A DNA stretch of 15,007 nucleotides from JBAXGE01 sp044344145 (lineage in GTDB: Bacteria; Planctomycetota; Phycisphaerae; WQYP01). The stretch's first letter is position 1; each line of letters begins with the position of its first letter. The stretch spans positions 1-15,007 of the forward strand of contig JBIJDM010000043.1 in the NCBI GenBank assembly GCA_044344145.1, written 5' to 3'. Below, one piece after another: positions 1 through 7,319 of the stretch. Below the pieces are notes generated by a model that did no database searches, had not been told where the DNA came from, and was given only the letters and a program-made list of their open reading frames with translations. The translations under genes and the position numbers were made by a program.

Positions 1-118
1 CCTATCTCGTGGTCGGACTTACACTTACCAACCCGGAGCGAATATCGTAACACGTCCCCACCCCCACACCAAGCATTTCCAGATGCCTTGGGCAGAATTT
101 TCCTTTATGATGGGCACT

Positions 119-1450
119 ATGAGTTGGCTTATAAACCTCGCATATCTCGTCATCCTGCTTCTGGCCAGCCCGTTTCTGCTGCTGCGCTCCTGGCGGACGG
201 GGAAATATCGCAAAGACCTGGCTGGGCGGCTGGGCCACCTCAGTCCCGAACAACAGGCCCGGATTGACCAGTTACCACCCAAACGGCTCCTGCTGCACTG
301 CGTTTCGGTGGGGGAATTGCTGTCGGTGCGGGTTTTGATCGAAAAACTTCAGGCCGCCCAGCCCGATTTGGGCATTATCGTCAGCACCATCACCGATACC
401 GGTACCCAGCGAGCCCGGGAGATGTTCCCCGCCGATGGCCCCCTGAAGCACGTGGTGCCGGTGCGGTATCCATTTGATTTTTCTTGGGCGGTAAACCGCT
501 TTCTGAGGGCCACAGCACCCACGGCGATTGCTCTGATTGAACTGGAAACCTGGCCGAATTTCATCCGCGCAGCGAACCGTAAGGGCATTCCCATCGCCAT
601 TATCAATGGCCGGATGACCCAACGGGCGTTTGGCCGGTATCGGCTGATTGCCCCGGTGATGCGGGGGATGTTGCATCGGCTGGCCTTTGTGGCGGTGCAG
701 ACGCAAAGCATTGCGGAACGGTTCATTGCGCTGGGGGCCGATCCGGCCAAAATCACCGTGGTGCCGACGCTGAAGTATGACGCGGCGGTCATGACCGATG
801 CGATTGCAGGCAAAGAAGCTCTGGCCGAAGCCATGGGGATCGGCCGGGGGCAGGCATTGCTGGTGGGTGGTTCCACCGGGCCGGGCGAGGAAGAAATCTT
901 ACTCACCACGTATCTGCATCTCTACGACCGCTTCCCGCATTTGCGGCTGGCGCTGGTGCCACGCAAGCCGGAAACGCTGCCGCAGGTGCTGGCGGCCATC
1001 CGGCGGTTGAAATTTGAACCCGTGCTGCGGACCGCATGCCCGGATGGCACCCGCCGGCACACACTGGGCAAAGATGAAATCGTCGTGCTGGATACGATGG
1101 GTGAGTTGCGCAAGATTTATGCGCTCGGGACGATCAATTTTGTCGGCCGTTCGCTGGTCAAGCTGGGCGGATCGGACATGATCGAATCCGTGGCGATGGG
1201 TCGGCCCACGTGTTTTGGACCGCATACGTTCAACTTTGCCGAAGCAACCGCCCTGCTGCTGGATGGCCGGGGTGCGGTGCTGGTGCCCAATGGGGACAGC
1301 CTGGATATTATTCTCAGTCACTGGCTGGAGTTCCCGGCGGAAGCCACCGCCACCGGCCAGCGCGGGCAGGCGATTATCGCCGCCCAGCGCGGCGCTACGG
1401 CGCAATATGTCACCCGCCTGAGCGCGTTATTAAATGGGTCTGCTGTATGA
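119..1450 (+). CDS. waaA: Kdo transferase (3-deoxy-D-manno-octulosonic acid transferase, GT30)
   Basis: Inner-membrane-anchored enzyme that transfers Kdo from CMP-Kdo to the lipid A precursor, the first step of LPS core assembly. From ATG 119 the protein has 443 residues, normal for the family. It opens with a hydrophobic anchor (about 4-23), then the N-terminal GT30 domain with HCVSVGE (60-66), where Glu66 fits the family's catalytic base, and the C-terminal domain with GGSTGPGEEE (250-259), FVGRSLVKLGG (341-351) and the ESVAMGRP/FGPHTFNF signature (356-374). The frame is open to the left edge and has ATG codons at 83, 107 and 110. I prefer 119 because family members usually begin just before the membrane anchor; no clear ribosome binding site decides it, so 83 remains possible. 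The stop overlaps the next gene's ATG (ATGA), suggesting translational coupling with the Nudix gene. It implies an LPS-bearing outer membrane. Confidence 0.93.
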   Translation: MSWLINLAYLVILLLASPFLLLRSWRTGKYRKDLAGRLGHLSPEQQARIDQLPPKRLLLHCVSVGELLSVRVLIEKLQAAQPDLGIIVSTITDTGTQRAREMFPADGPLKHVVPVRYPFDFSWAVNRFLRATAPTAIALIELETWPNFIRAANRKGIPIAIINGRMTQRAFGRYRLIAPVMRGMLHRLAFVAVQTQSIAERFIALGADPAKITVVPTLKYDAAVMTDAIAGKEALAEAMGIGRGQALLVGGSTGPGEEEILLTTYLHLYDRFPHLRLALVPRKPETLPQVLAAIRRLKFEPVLRTACPDGTRRHTLGKDEIVVLDTMGELRKIYALGTINFVGRSLVKLGGSDMIESVAMGRPTCFGPHTFNFAEATALLLDGRGAVLVPNGDSLDIILSHWLEFPAEATATGQRGQAIIAAQRGATAQYVTRLSALLNGSAV

Positions 1451-1875
1451 GTGATCAGCCCCCCAAACAGATTGCTGTCGCCGTGGCGGTGATCGTGCAT
1501 CCCGACACCTATGCGTTATTAATCTGCCAGCGCCCCGATACCGCGGTGCTGGGCGGATTTTGGGAATTCCCCGGCGGCAAGCGCGATCCCGGCGAAAGCC
1601 TGACCGATTGCGCGCAGCGCGAAGTGCGGGAAGAACTGGGGATAAGTGTCTCGGTCCGGCAGGCCCTGACGCCCATTGAACATCGCTATCCCCATGCCCA
1701 TGTGAAACTGTTTCCCTTTGTCTGCCGGTATGACGGCGGTGAACCCCAGACGCTGGCGGTAGCGCGGTTTCGCTGGGTGCGGGTGGAGGAATTGGATGGC
1801 TTTGAGTTTCCCCCGGCCAATCAGGGGTTACTGGCAGAAATCAAATCGTTGTATGCGCAGGGCTTTGCACTTTAA
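1447..1875 (+). CDS. mutT: MutT-type Nudix hydrolase (8-oxo-dGTP diphosphatase-like)
   Basis: Predicted cytosolic nucleotide pyrophosphohydrolase of 142 residues that would remove oxidised dGTP before it is built into DNA. A perfect Nudix box G-x5-E-x7-REVREELGI lies at residues 44-66, holding the metal-binding glutamates. It is preceded by GGFWEFPGG (36-44), and FPPANQGLL (121-129) near the C-terminus is also typical of MutT. The start ATG at 1447 overlaps the waaA stop by four bases. The frame is open upstream to 1210, but that extension lies inside waaA and matches nothing I recognise. The stop codon is shared head-on with trpC within TTAA at 1872-1875. The Nudix fold is certain; the exact substrate (8-oxo-dGTP or another NTP) is inferred from the MutT-like flanking motifs. 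Confidence 0.9.
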   Translation: MSDQPPKQIAVAVAVIVHPDTYALLICQRPDTAVLGGFWEFPGGKRDPGESLTDCAQREVREELGISVSVRQALTPIEHRYPHAHVKLFPFVCRYDGGEPQTLAVARFRWVRVEELDGFEFPPANQGLLAEIKSLYAQGFAL

Positions 1876-2702
1876 TCCTGCCGCATAATGCCCTTCAAAT
1901 TTGCCATCATCCCGGCCACATCGCCGGTGCGCATCAGCGTTTCGCCGATGAGGAAATTTTGGATGCCGGCGGCGTTGAGGCGTTGGATATCCATACGGTC
2001 GCGGATGCCGCTTTCGGCGATGAGGATGTTTTTGTCCTCGACCAGTTCTGCCAAGCGCACGGCGTGGCCGACATCAATCTGGAAGGTGCGCAAGTCGCGG
2101 TTGTTGATGCCCAGCAGACTGTAACTGCGCATGGGCAGGCCGATGAGCGAACGAACGCGGAGCAGGTTTTCCATGTCGTGGACTTCGACCAGTGCGGTCA
2201 GGCCCAGTTCCGCGGCGAGTATCTGGTAGTCAATGAGCTGGGCATCTTCGAGGATTTCGGCGATCAGCAGGATGGCATCGGCCCCCGCCGCGCGGGCTTC
2301 CCAGATCTGGTAGGCGTCAATGGTGAAATCTTTGCGGAGTAGAGGCAGGTCCACGGCGGCGCGGACCTGACGGAGATAGTCGAGGTGGCCTTTGAAATAT
2401 TGTTCATCGGTTAAAACCGAGATGGCATCCGCCCCAGCGCGGGCGTAACTTTGGGCAATGGCCACGGGGTCGAAATCCCCTTTCATCACCCCAACGGAAG
2501 GAGATGCCTTTTTCACTTCCGCGATGATATTAGCCAGGCCCTTGGGCACTTTGGTCATGGCCGCGAAAAAGTTTCGGGTCGGGGGCAGGTCCCGGCATTG
2601 GGTCTTGAGGGCTTCCAAAGAGACTTTTTTTTGCGCTGCGGCCAGTTCTTCGCGCTTGGTGGCGACAATTTTGAGTAGAATATCGGGCGTTTGCTGAGTC
2701 AT
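1872..2702 (-). CDS. trpC: Indole-3-glycerol phosphate synthase
   Basis: Cytosolic TIM-barrel enzyme of tryptophan synthesis, converting CdRP to indole-3-glycerol phosphate with loss of CO2 and water. The 276-residue single-domain protein carries all the expected active-site motifs: AEVKKASPS (61-69; Glu62, Lys64), LLRKDF (121-126; Lys124), LVEVHD (171-176; Glu173), GINNRDL (198-204; Asn200) and IAESGI (228-233; Glu230), plus the phosphate-binding FLIGETLMR (250-258). It is not fused to trpF. No other trp gene is in the window, so the pathway is dispersed. I chose ATG 2702, which has AAGG ten bases upstream; an ATG at 2720 would add MKAFKK. Either start overlaps the divergent CPBP gene beginning at 2691, so its promoter must lie inside that neighbour. 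The stop overlaps the mutT stop by TTAA. Confidence 0.95.
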   Translation of the reverse strand: MTQQTPDILLKIVATKREELAAAQKKVSLEALKTQCRDLPPTRNFFAAMTKVPKGLANIIAEVKKASPSVGVMKGDFDPVAIAQSYARAGADAISVLTDEQYFKGHLDYLRQVRAAVDLPLLRKDFTIDAYQIWEARAAGADAILLIAEILEDAQLIDYQILAAELGLTALVEVHDMENLLRVRSLIGLPMRSYSLLGINNRDLRTFQIDVGHAVRLAELVEDKNILIAESGIRDRMDIQRLNAAGIQNFLIGETLMRTGDVAGMMANLKGIMRQD

Positions 2703-3605
2703 TTTTTTGAAAGCCTTCATTTGGACGCTGCGGAATCGTACTTGTTTTGGGCCTTTCTTGCGCTCTGGCTGCTGATCGGCCTGCGTTATTTATTGCGCTG
2801 GCGCGTGTTCCGTGCCCAGCCATTGCATGATGCACCACTGCGGCCCAATCATCTGGCCGCAGGCTGGCATATTGTAGTAGCGGGGGTGCTTTTTGTCTTA
2901 CTGCCCGCGCTGTTCGTATCGGTTTTACTGGGGCCCATCACCCTGTCGTGTGCCAATGAGGATACCCGCCAGACTCGGAAATTGATTTTGTACGGTTTGG
3001 CCATCGCCGTCTGTGGGCTGGCGATGTTGGGACTGTGCAAATATGCTTTCCAGCATGGCTTGGGACGTAAAGGACTGGGGCAGAATGACCCGATCCGGGG
3101 CGCCGTCTGGGGTCTGCTGGCGATGGGGGTCAGTTATCCGATTCTGCTGGTGGTGATGCAGGGCATCACACTCATCAGCCAGCAGTTACGTTTGGGCGCC
3201 CCGTTGCCCAAACACCCGGTGTTACAAATCCTGGAAAAATCACCCAGTGCGGGTCTGGTCGGGGTGGCGATACTCGCCGCGGGGGTGGTGGCACCGTTGG
3301 TGGAGGAATTGCTGTTCCGGGGGATGCTGCAATCCGCCTTGGTTGGGGTTTGGCCCAAAAAAGATCACCCCCCGGCCTGGTGGCGTTGGGGGGCGATCAT
3401 GTTGGTGGGGGTACTGTTCGCACTCATGCACTGGGACAGAGAACAGGCGAATTACGAGGTATTTCTGCCGTTGTTCCTGCTGAGTCTGGTGGCGGGATAT
3501 GTGTATGAACGCACCGGCAATCTGTGGTCAGCGATCACCGTGCACATGGTGTTCAACGTCATCAGCTTGCTGGCCACGCTGGCGGGACTCAGTAAAGGCC
3601 TGTAG
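2691..3605 (+). CDS. CPBP (CAAX/Abi) family intramembrane protease-like protein
   Basis: Integral membrane protein of about 304 residues from the CPBP family (PF02517; related to Rce1 and bacteriocin-immunity proteins). The C-terminal domain holds the three family motifs: EELLFRG (205-211; paired Glu and Arg), FALMH (243-247) and HMVFN (285-289). These supply the putative metal-binding or catalytic residues. About seven hydrophobic segments are visible: roughly 17-36, 60-80, 97-117, 137-162, 187-203, 233-247 and 257-298. Bacterial substrates are mostly unknown, so protease activity is inferred from the family. There is no ATG near the N-terminus: the first start is TTG at 2691, with further TTG codons at 2721 and 2742, and none has a clear ribosome binding site. 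TTG 2721 would remove the overlap with trpC. The gene ends 18 bases from the convergent uxaA stop. Confidence 0.85.
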   Translation: MLSHFFESLHLDAAESYLFWAFLALWLLIGLRYLLRWRVFRAQPLHDAPLRPNHLAAGWHIVVAGVLFVLLPALFVSVLLGPITLSCANEDTRQTRKLILYGLAIAVCGLAMLGLCKYAFQHGLGRKGLGQNDPIRGAVWGLLAMGVSYPILLVVMQGITLISQQLRLGAPLPKHPVLQILEKSPSAGLVGVAILAAGVVAPLVEELLFRGMLQSALVGVWPKKDHPPAWWRWGAIMLVGVLFALMHWDREQANYEVFLPLFLLSLVAGYVYERTGNLWSAITVHMVFNVISLLATLAGLSKGL

Positions 3606-3623
3606 TCCGGCCCCGAACCCGCG

Positions 3624-5123
3624 TTACAGCGTGACGCCATTCTTCCAGATCGAAATTTCCCGGAAGCCGTTGATCTCGTTCTTACAACGCACGCGGCCAC
3701 TGGCCACATCCAGAATATAGTCAAAGAGCTTGTCGGCCAGCGCGGGGAAATCCGCCGTGCCATCGGCCAGTTCGCCGGCGTTGAAATCAATCCAACCCGG
3801 CTTGCGCTGGGCGAGACTGGTATTGGTGGCAATCTTGACGGTCGGGGCGGGGAAACCCATGGGCGTGCCGCGGCCGGTGGTGAAGAGGACCATGTTGGCG
3901 CCGGCGATGGTCATGGCCGTGCTGGAGACGCCATCGTTGCCGGGGGCGTTGATCAGGGCCACGCCACCGAGATGCATGTGGGACGGTTCGCCATAGGCGA
4001 GGACCTGAGCGATGGGAGCGGAACCGCCTTTTTGGACGCAGCCGAGGGATTTTTCCGCCAGCGTGGTGATGCCGCCGTCTTTGTTACCGGGCGAGGGATT
4101 TTCATCAATGGGCTGGTTGTACTGCCGGAAGTAATCGCGGAAGTTATTGACCAGACTGATGGTTTCGCCGAACACATCACGCGAACAGGCGCGGTCGAGC
4201 AGGACCTGTTCGGCGCCGAACATCTCGGGGACTTCGGTTTGCAGGATGGTGCCGTTGACGGCGGCGAGACGGTCGGAGATCAAGCCCACCAGCGGGTTGG
4301 CGGTGATGCCGGAGAAGCCGTCGGAACCGCCGCACTTGATGCCGATGGTCAGTTCGCTGGCGGGAATGGTTTCGCGTTTGAACTTACTGGCGTAGGCTTC
4401 CAATTCGCGCACGCAGCGCAGGCCCTCTTCGACTTCGTCATTGACATCCTGAGCGTTGAAGAATTTCACGCGGTTTGGTTCATACCCCCCCACCGTGAGG
4501 AGGAAATCTTTCATCTGATTATTTTCGCAGCCCAAGCCCAGAATCAGCACCGCGGCGGCATTGGGGTGATTGACCAGACCGGCAAGCACTTTCTGGGTAT
4601 TGACCAGATCATCGCCCAACTGCGAACAGCCGAACGGATGCGGGAAGGCATAGACGCCCTCGACGGGCTGGCCCATGCCGAGAACCATTTCCTTGTTGGC
4701 GGCGGCGACGATGCGCTCGGCGGCGTTGTTGACGCAGCCGACGGTATTGACGATCCAGATTTCGTTGCGGATGCCCACCTTGCCGTTGGGCCGGCGATAG
4801 CCTTCGAAGGTGTAATTCTTGGCGGGTTTGGCCAAGGGTTTGAGTTTGGGGGCATAGGGCAACTCGGCGAGGTTTTCGCGGAGGATGCTTTCGACATTAT
4901 GGGAGTGGACATGCTCGCCGGGGGCGATATCGCGGGCAGCCACGCCGATGGGATAGCCATACTTGATGACCCGCTGCCCGTGTGCGATGGCGGTGAGGGC
5001 AATCTTGTGGCCGGGGGGAACATCGTTAACCAGCGTGACGCCTTCGACCACGGTGCCCTTGGTCAGGGGTTTGAGGGCGACGGCGACATTATCATGATCC
5101 TGAATTTTGAGCGTAAGTTTCAC
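3624..5123 (-). CDS. uxaA: Altronate dehydratase (UxaA family)
   Basis: Predicted to dehydrate D-altronate to 2-keto-3-deoxy-D-gluconate in galacturonate breakdown. The 499-residue protein has the full-length family layout: an N-terminal SAF-like domain (about 1-95, with YPIG and APGEHVHSHN at 57-76), then the catalytic part with RPNGKVGIRNE (111-121), TVGCVN (127-132), FGCSQ (164-168), GLGCENN (196-202), KCGGSDGFSGITANP (263-277), NPSPGNKDGG (342-351), LGCVQKGG (360-367) and TTGRGTPMGF (415-424). The conserved cysteines fit the family's metal dependence. The start is GTG at 5121-5123, supported by GGAGG (5133-5137) nine bases upstream. No uxaB, uxaC or transporter gene is nearby, so it is either a lone member of the pathway or acts on a related sugar acid such as galactarate. 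Two palindromes upstream suggest local regulation. Confidence 0.92.
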   Translation of the reverse strand: MKLTLKIQDHDNVAVALKPLTKGTVVEGVTLVNDVPPGHKIALTAIAHGQRVIKYGYPIGVAARDIAPGEHVHSHNVESILRENLAELPYAPKLKPLAKPAKNYTFEGYRRPNGKVGIRNEIWIVNTVGCVNNAAERIVAAANKEMVLGMGQPVEGVYAFPHPFGCSQLGDDLVNTQKVLAGLVNHPNAAAVLILGLGCENNQMKDFLLTVGGYEPNRVKFFNAQDVNDEVEEGLRCVRELEAYASKFKRETIPASELTIGIKCGGSDGFSGITANPLVGLISDRLAAVNGTILQTEVPEMFGAEQVLLDRACSRDVFGETISLVNNFRDYFRQYNQPIDENPSPGNKDGGITTLAEKSLGCVQKGGSAPIAQVLAYGEPSHMHLGGVALINAPGNDGVSSTAMTIAGANMVLFTTGRGTPMGFPAPTVKIATNTSLAQRKPGWIDFNAGELADGTADFPALADKLFDYILDVASGRVRCKNEINGFREISIWKNGVTL

Positions 5124-5135
5124 AGGCTATAGCCT
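5124..5135. repeat. Perfect 12-bp palindrome touching the uxaA start codon
   Basis: AGGCTATAGCCT equals its own reverse complement. It lies between and partly over the ribosome binding site (5133-5137) and directly abuts the GTG start of uxaA on the minus strand. A dimeric repressor bound here could block transcription or initiation; as RNA it could form only a four-base-pair stem. The operator role is inference. Confidence 0.5.
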
Positions 5136-5156
5136 CCAATAAAGTTCGTTGGGGGT

Positions 5157-5185
5157 ACTATAACACAACCCGGCGGGGGTTTCAT
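5157..5185 (-). promoter_or_regulatory. Possible uxaA promoter
   Basis: On the minus strand TATAGT (5157-5162, five of six matches to the -10 consensus) is preceded after 17 bases by ATGAAA (5180-5185, a poor -35). The predicted transcript start would be near 5150, giving a short leader ahead of the GTG at 5123. The -35 position overlaps the inverted repeat at 5183-5202, which fits control by a repressor or activator. Weak evidence. Confidence 0.35.
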
Positions 5186-5202
5186 AGGGGTGCGACCCTA
5201 TG
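5183..5202. repeat. Inverted repeat upstream of uxaA (candidate operator)
   Basis: CATAGGG-N6-CCCTATG, with two perfect seven-base arms around a six-base centre. It sits at the position expected for the -35 region of uxaA. Its centre is 63 bp from the centre of the palindrome at 5124-5135. The arm length and spacing resemble sites for dimeric helix-turn-helix regulators; the regulator is unknown. Confidence 0.5.
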
Positions 5203-5265
5203 GATTATGTGCCGTAATAGCTGACTGAGTTTATAGGATGGTTCGCATGCCCAACCCGATGCAAT

Positions 5266-5412
5266 TTATTCATGCACGGTTTCCACTGTGGAGATAAACG
5301 CGCCGGGAAAGCGGGCGTGGATCAGCAGGCGGGCGTCGCTGGGACTCGCGGCCACGATCCGTTCCTCGTACCAGTTGCCTTTGTAGCTGAACCGAATGAG
5401 AAATATTTGCAT
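5266..5412 (-). CDS. Small conserved-looking protein, 48 residues
   Basis: A 48-residue reading frame from ATG 5412 that begins MQIFLIRFSYKG and ends SDARLLIHARFPGAFIST-VETVHE. The order of a short beta hairpin (3-21), a helix starting at ASPSDAR (22-28) and FPGAFIS (35-41) resembles small single-domain proteins of unknown function that I recall from planctomycete and phage genomes, but I cannot name a family. The codons favour G or C in the third position, as in the neighbouring genes, which supports translation. No ribosome binding site is evident. The same frame stays open to a TTG at 5679, but the upstream residues look random, so I take the ATG. No function can be assigned. Confidence 0.5.
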   Translation of the reverse strand: MQIFLIRFSYKGNWYEERIVAASPSDARLLIHARFPGAFISTVETVHE

Positions 5413-5758
5413 AGCACAAGCCCGATCTAAAACCACGATCCAATGGGTGCGGGAACATCCCGAGCCCATGACCACTGGCCCTACGGTACTCAGAGGGTAT
5501 GACAACGGTATGGCATAGGTAATTGGGCAGAAACAGATTTTTCTAGCCGCTATGGGCTGAGGGATTTGGTCGTTTGGGTACGCGATGACGAACATATTGC
5601 GCGGTTTTAGCCGCCTGGCGTCACGGTTGCGACCTTTGACTGATTGACAATCCCCCGGCAGCGCCATGAAAATCCGCAATATTGTGCGCCGTTTGCGTTA
5701 TATTGTTGTTCAGGACGATTTAGTCCAGATTGTTTGCTCTACGCAAGGATGTGCTTGA
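5413..5758. other. Intergenic stretch ahead of the PEP-CTERM gene
   Basis: About 345 bases with no convincing gene on either strand. The frames that stay open here lack ribosome binding sites and recognisable protein motifs. The right-hand part should hold the promoter and leader of the PEP-CTERM gene, and the left-hand part that of the 48-residue gene. Several short, imperfect inverted repeats (for example around 5552-5567) are too weak to call. No riboswitch or tRNA fold was recognised. Confidence 0.5.
5644..5673 (+). promoter_or_regulatory. Weak candidate promoter for the PEP-CTERM gene
   Basis: A perfect TTGACA (5644-5649) is followed after 18 bases by GAAAAT (5668-5673), four of six matches to the -10 consensus. 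This would give a leader of about 80 bases before ATG 5759. An alternative -10, TATATT at 5699-5704, has no fitting -35. Low confidence. Confidence 0.25.
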
Positions 5759-6493
5759 ATGCCGAAGATTTTTCGCCCGTTGAGGTTGGTGATGACTGCC
5801 GTATTGGGACTGGCCGGGGCGACGACGCTGCGGGCCGGGGCGATTGCGGTGCCCAATGGGTCTTTTGAAGGGCCGGTGGTGCCGTTGGCCTCGCCGTATG
5901 CCACTTCGGTCATTGACAGTTGGCAGAAAGCTCCGGTTCCGTCATGGTGGACCGGCGCGGGGTATACCGAGTTACAGTGGGACCAATCCACCGGGGTGTT
6001 TTTGAATGTCGGCAACACGGTAGATAACATCGTCGGCAATCAGGGGGCATTTATTTTCGCCACACCGGGCATGGAACTGTATCAGGAACTCCCGGCGGTA
6101 TACGAAGTGGGCCAATCCTATAAACTGAGTGTGCTGGCCGAGGGGGGTGGGTATGGCATGGCGTTGGGAGTGCCGCTGGAAATCCGGCTGTGCTATACCG
6201 ATGCGAGCAGCCAATGGGTCACCATCAGCAGCGTCACCGCCACCAACGCCAATGGCAGTGGGGCCATCAGCCATCTGAACGAATACAGCACCGACCTGCC
6301 CATCATTACGGGGCTGGAACCGTGGGCGGGGAAAAAGATCGGCATTCAACTGATCTCCACCGTCAGCGGTGCAGAAGCCGGGGGTTATTGGGATGTGGAT
6401 AACGTGCAGGTGGTCAGTGTGCCGGAACCCGCGACGCTGGGCCTGCTGGCCATCGGGGCTGTGGGCCTGCTCCTGCGTCGGCGGCGGGTATAA
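5759..6493 (+). CDS. PEP-CTERM sorting-domain protein (secreted, surface-sorted)
   Basis: Exported protein of 244 residues with a signal peptide (basic KIFRPLR, then hydrophobic 11-23, possible cleavage near residue 27), a mature domain of about 190 residues, and a textbook PEP-CTERM tail: VPEP (221-224), a hydrophobic helix (225-239) and RRRR (240-243). Such tails are processed by an exosortase and are common in biofilm- or EPS-producing bacteria. The mature part begins with the NGSFEGP motif (33-39), shares aromatic-rich WWTG (63-66) and W-D-V-D-N-V (211-216) stretches with beta-sandwich, carbohydrate-binding-like PEP-CTERM proteins, and has only one cysteine (145). The ATG has AAGGA (5745-5749) nine bases upstream. 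It is followed after 17 bases by a prepilin-like gene on the same strand. No exosortase gene is in the window. The ligand is unknown. Confidence 0.9.
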   Translation: MPKIFRPLRLVMTAVLGLAGATTLRAGAIAVPNGSFEGPVVPLASPYATSVIDSWQKAPVPSWWTGAGYTELQWDQSTGVFLNVGNTVDNIVGNQGAFIFATPGMELYQELPAVYEVGQSYKLSVLAEGGGYGMALGVPLEIRLCYTDASSQWVTISSVTATNANGSGAISHLNEYSTDLPIITGLEPWAGKKIGIQLISTVSGAEAGGYWDVDNVQVVSVPEPATLGLLAIGAVGLLLRRRRV

Positions 6494-6510
6494 TTTTTCG
6501 GGGGCGGGTG

Positions 6511-7308
6511 ATGACACAAGCCGAGTCTGACACATCCGCATGGGGCCGGGGGTTTACGCTCATTGAGTTGCTGGTGGTGGTGGTAATTATTGGTGTGCTG
6601 GTGGCCGTGATCGTCCCGGCTGTGGCGCGGGCGAAGGAATCCGCCCGGACGGCCGCGTGTGCCGGCAACCTGCGGCAGATCGGGATCGCCCTGCGCGGGT
6701 ATGCGACGGAATATGACGGGCAAATACCCTATGGTCCCAAAGCGCCGCCGATGATGACGGCCACACAGTTTTATCCTTCGACGGGGGCACCCACGAGTCT
6801 GATTTCCTTGAGTAATGGCAGCCCGGTGGGGTTGGGGCTGCTGCTGCGGGGGCATCTGGCCGCACAGCCTAAAGTCTTGTTTTGTCCCAGCAGCGACCAA
6901 CCGTCGAATGCCGAGGGGGAATTAGCCAAAGTCGGCTACCAGCAGGCCCAGTGCAGTTATTACTACCGGCACGGTTCGGTGGCCCGGCAGTTTGACACCC
7001 CCGCCAGTGCCACCCAGCCGGTGGAGCATATTCTGCTGGCACAATTGGGGAATAATCGGCTGGGGCAACCGATCCGGGCGCTGGTGATGGACACCCAATT
7101 CCCCGCCCCGCCGGGGTTTGCAGAGTTTGGGATCGCGCCGCGCACGCATCATCAGGAGCAATGGTGCAATACGCTGTTTTCGGATGGGCAGGTGCAGACA
7201 CTGGCCAATACTAATCAGCGTTTCACGGTTAATCTGAATGATTACGCGGCGCTGACCAATGCGTTTGATCGCATTCTGCGGGTGCTGGAAAATGCCGATA
7301 CGCAGTGA
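6511..7308 (+). CDS. Prepilin-like protein with N-terminal methylation motif
   Basis: Protein of 265 residues with a type IV pilin/pseudopilin N-terminus: a short leader ending in Gly14, then FTLIELLVVVVIIGVLVAVIVPAV (15-38) with Glu at mature position 5, followed by an amphipathic AKESARTAACAGNLRQIGIALRGYA helix. A prepilin peptidase should cut after Gly14. The C-terminal half has HH (213-214) followed by FSDG (223-226), resembling the H-X9-DG region of the large planctomycete and verrucomicrobial prepilin-like family, although the spacing here is ten residues. Their function is unknown; they are thought to be envelope or pseudopilus proteins. The start is ATG 6511 with a G-rich stretch just upstream; a GTG at 6508 is in frame. 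The gene follows the PEP-CTERM gene closely, so the two are probably co-transcribed. It ends 11 bases from the convergent membrane-protein gene. Confidence 0.88.
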   Translation: MTQAESDTSAWGRGFTLIELLVVVVIIGVLVAVIVPAVARAKESARTAACAGNLRQIGIALRGYATEYDGQIPYGPKAPPMMTATQFYPSTGAPTSLISLSNGSPVGLGLLLRGHLAAQPKVLFCPSSDQPSNAEGELAKVGYQQAQCSYYYRHGSVARQFDTPASATQPVEHILLAQLGNNRLGQPIRALVMDTQFPAPPGFAEFGIAPRTHHQEQWCNTLFSDGQVQTLANTNQRFTVNLNDYAALTNAFDRILRVLENADTQ

Positions 7309-7319
7309 GGTATGGCGGG

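Noticed and set aside
1..118. In-frame extension of waaA to the left edge
   Set aside because: The frame is open, but the residues before MSWLINLAYL do not resemble the family, and no ribosome binding site favours an earlier start.
3972..5132. 386-codon open frame on the plus strand
   Set aside because: It is the antisense shadow of uxaA. The minus-strand protein matches the altronate dehydratase family along its whole length.
5413..5679. Long form of the 48-residue frame, starting at TTG 5679
   Set aside because: The extra 89 residues look random and include the likely promoter region of the PEP-CTERM gene. The ATG at 5412 begins where protein-like sequence starts.
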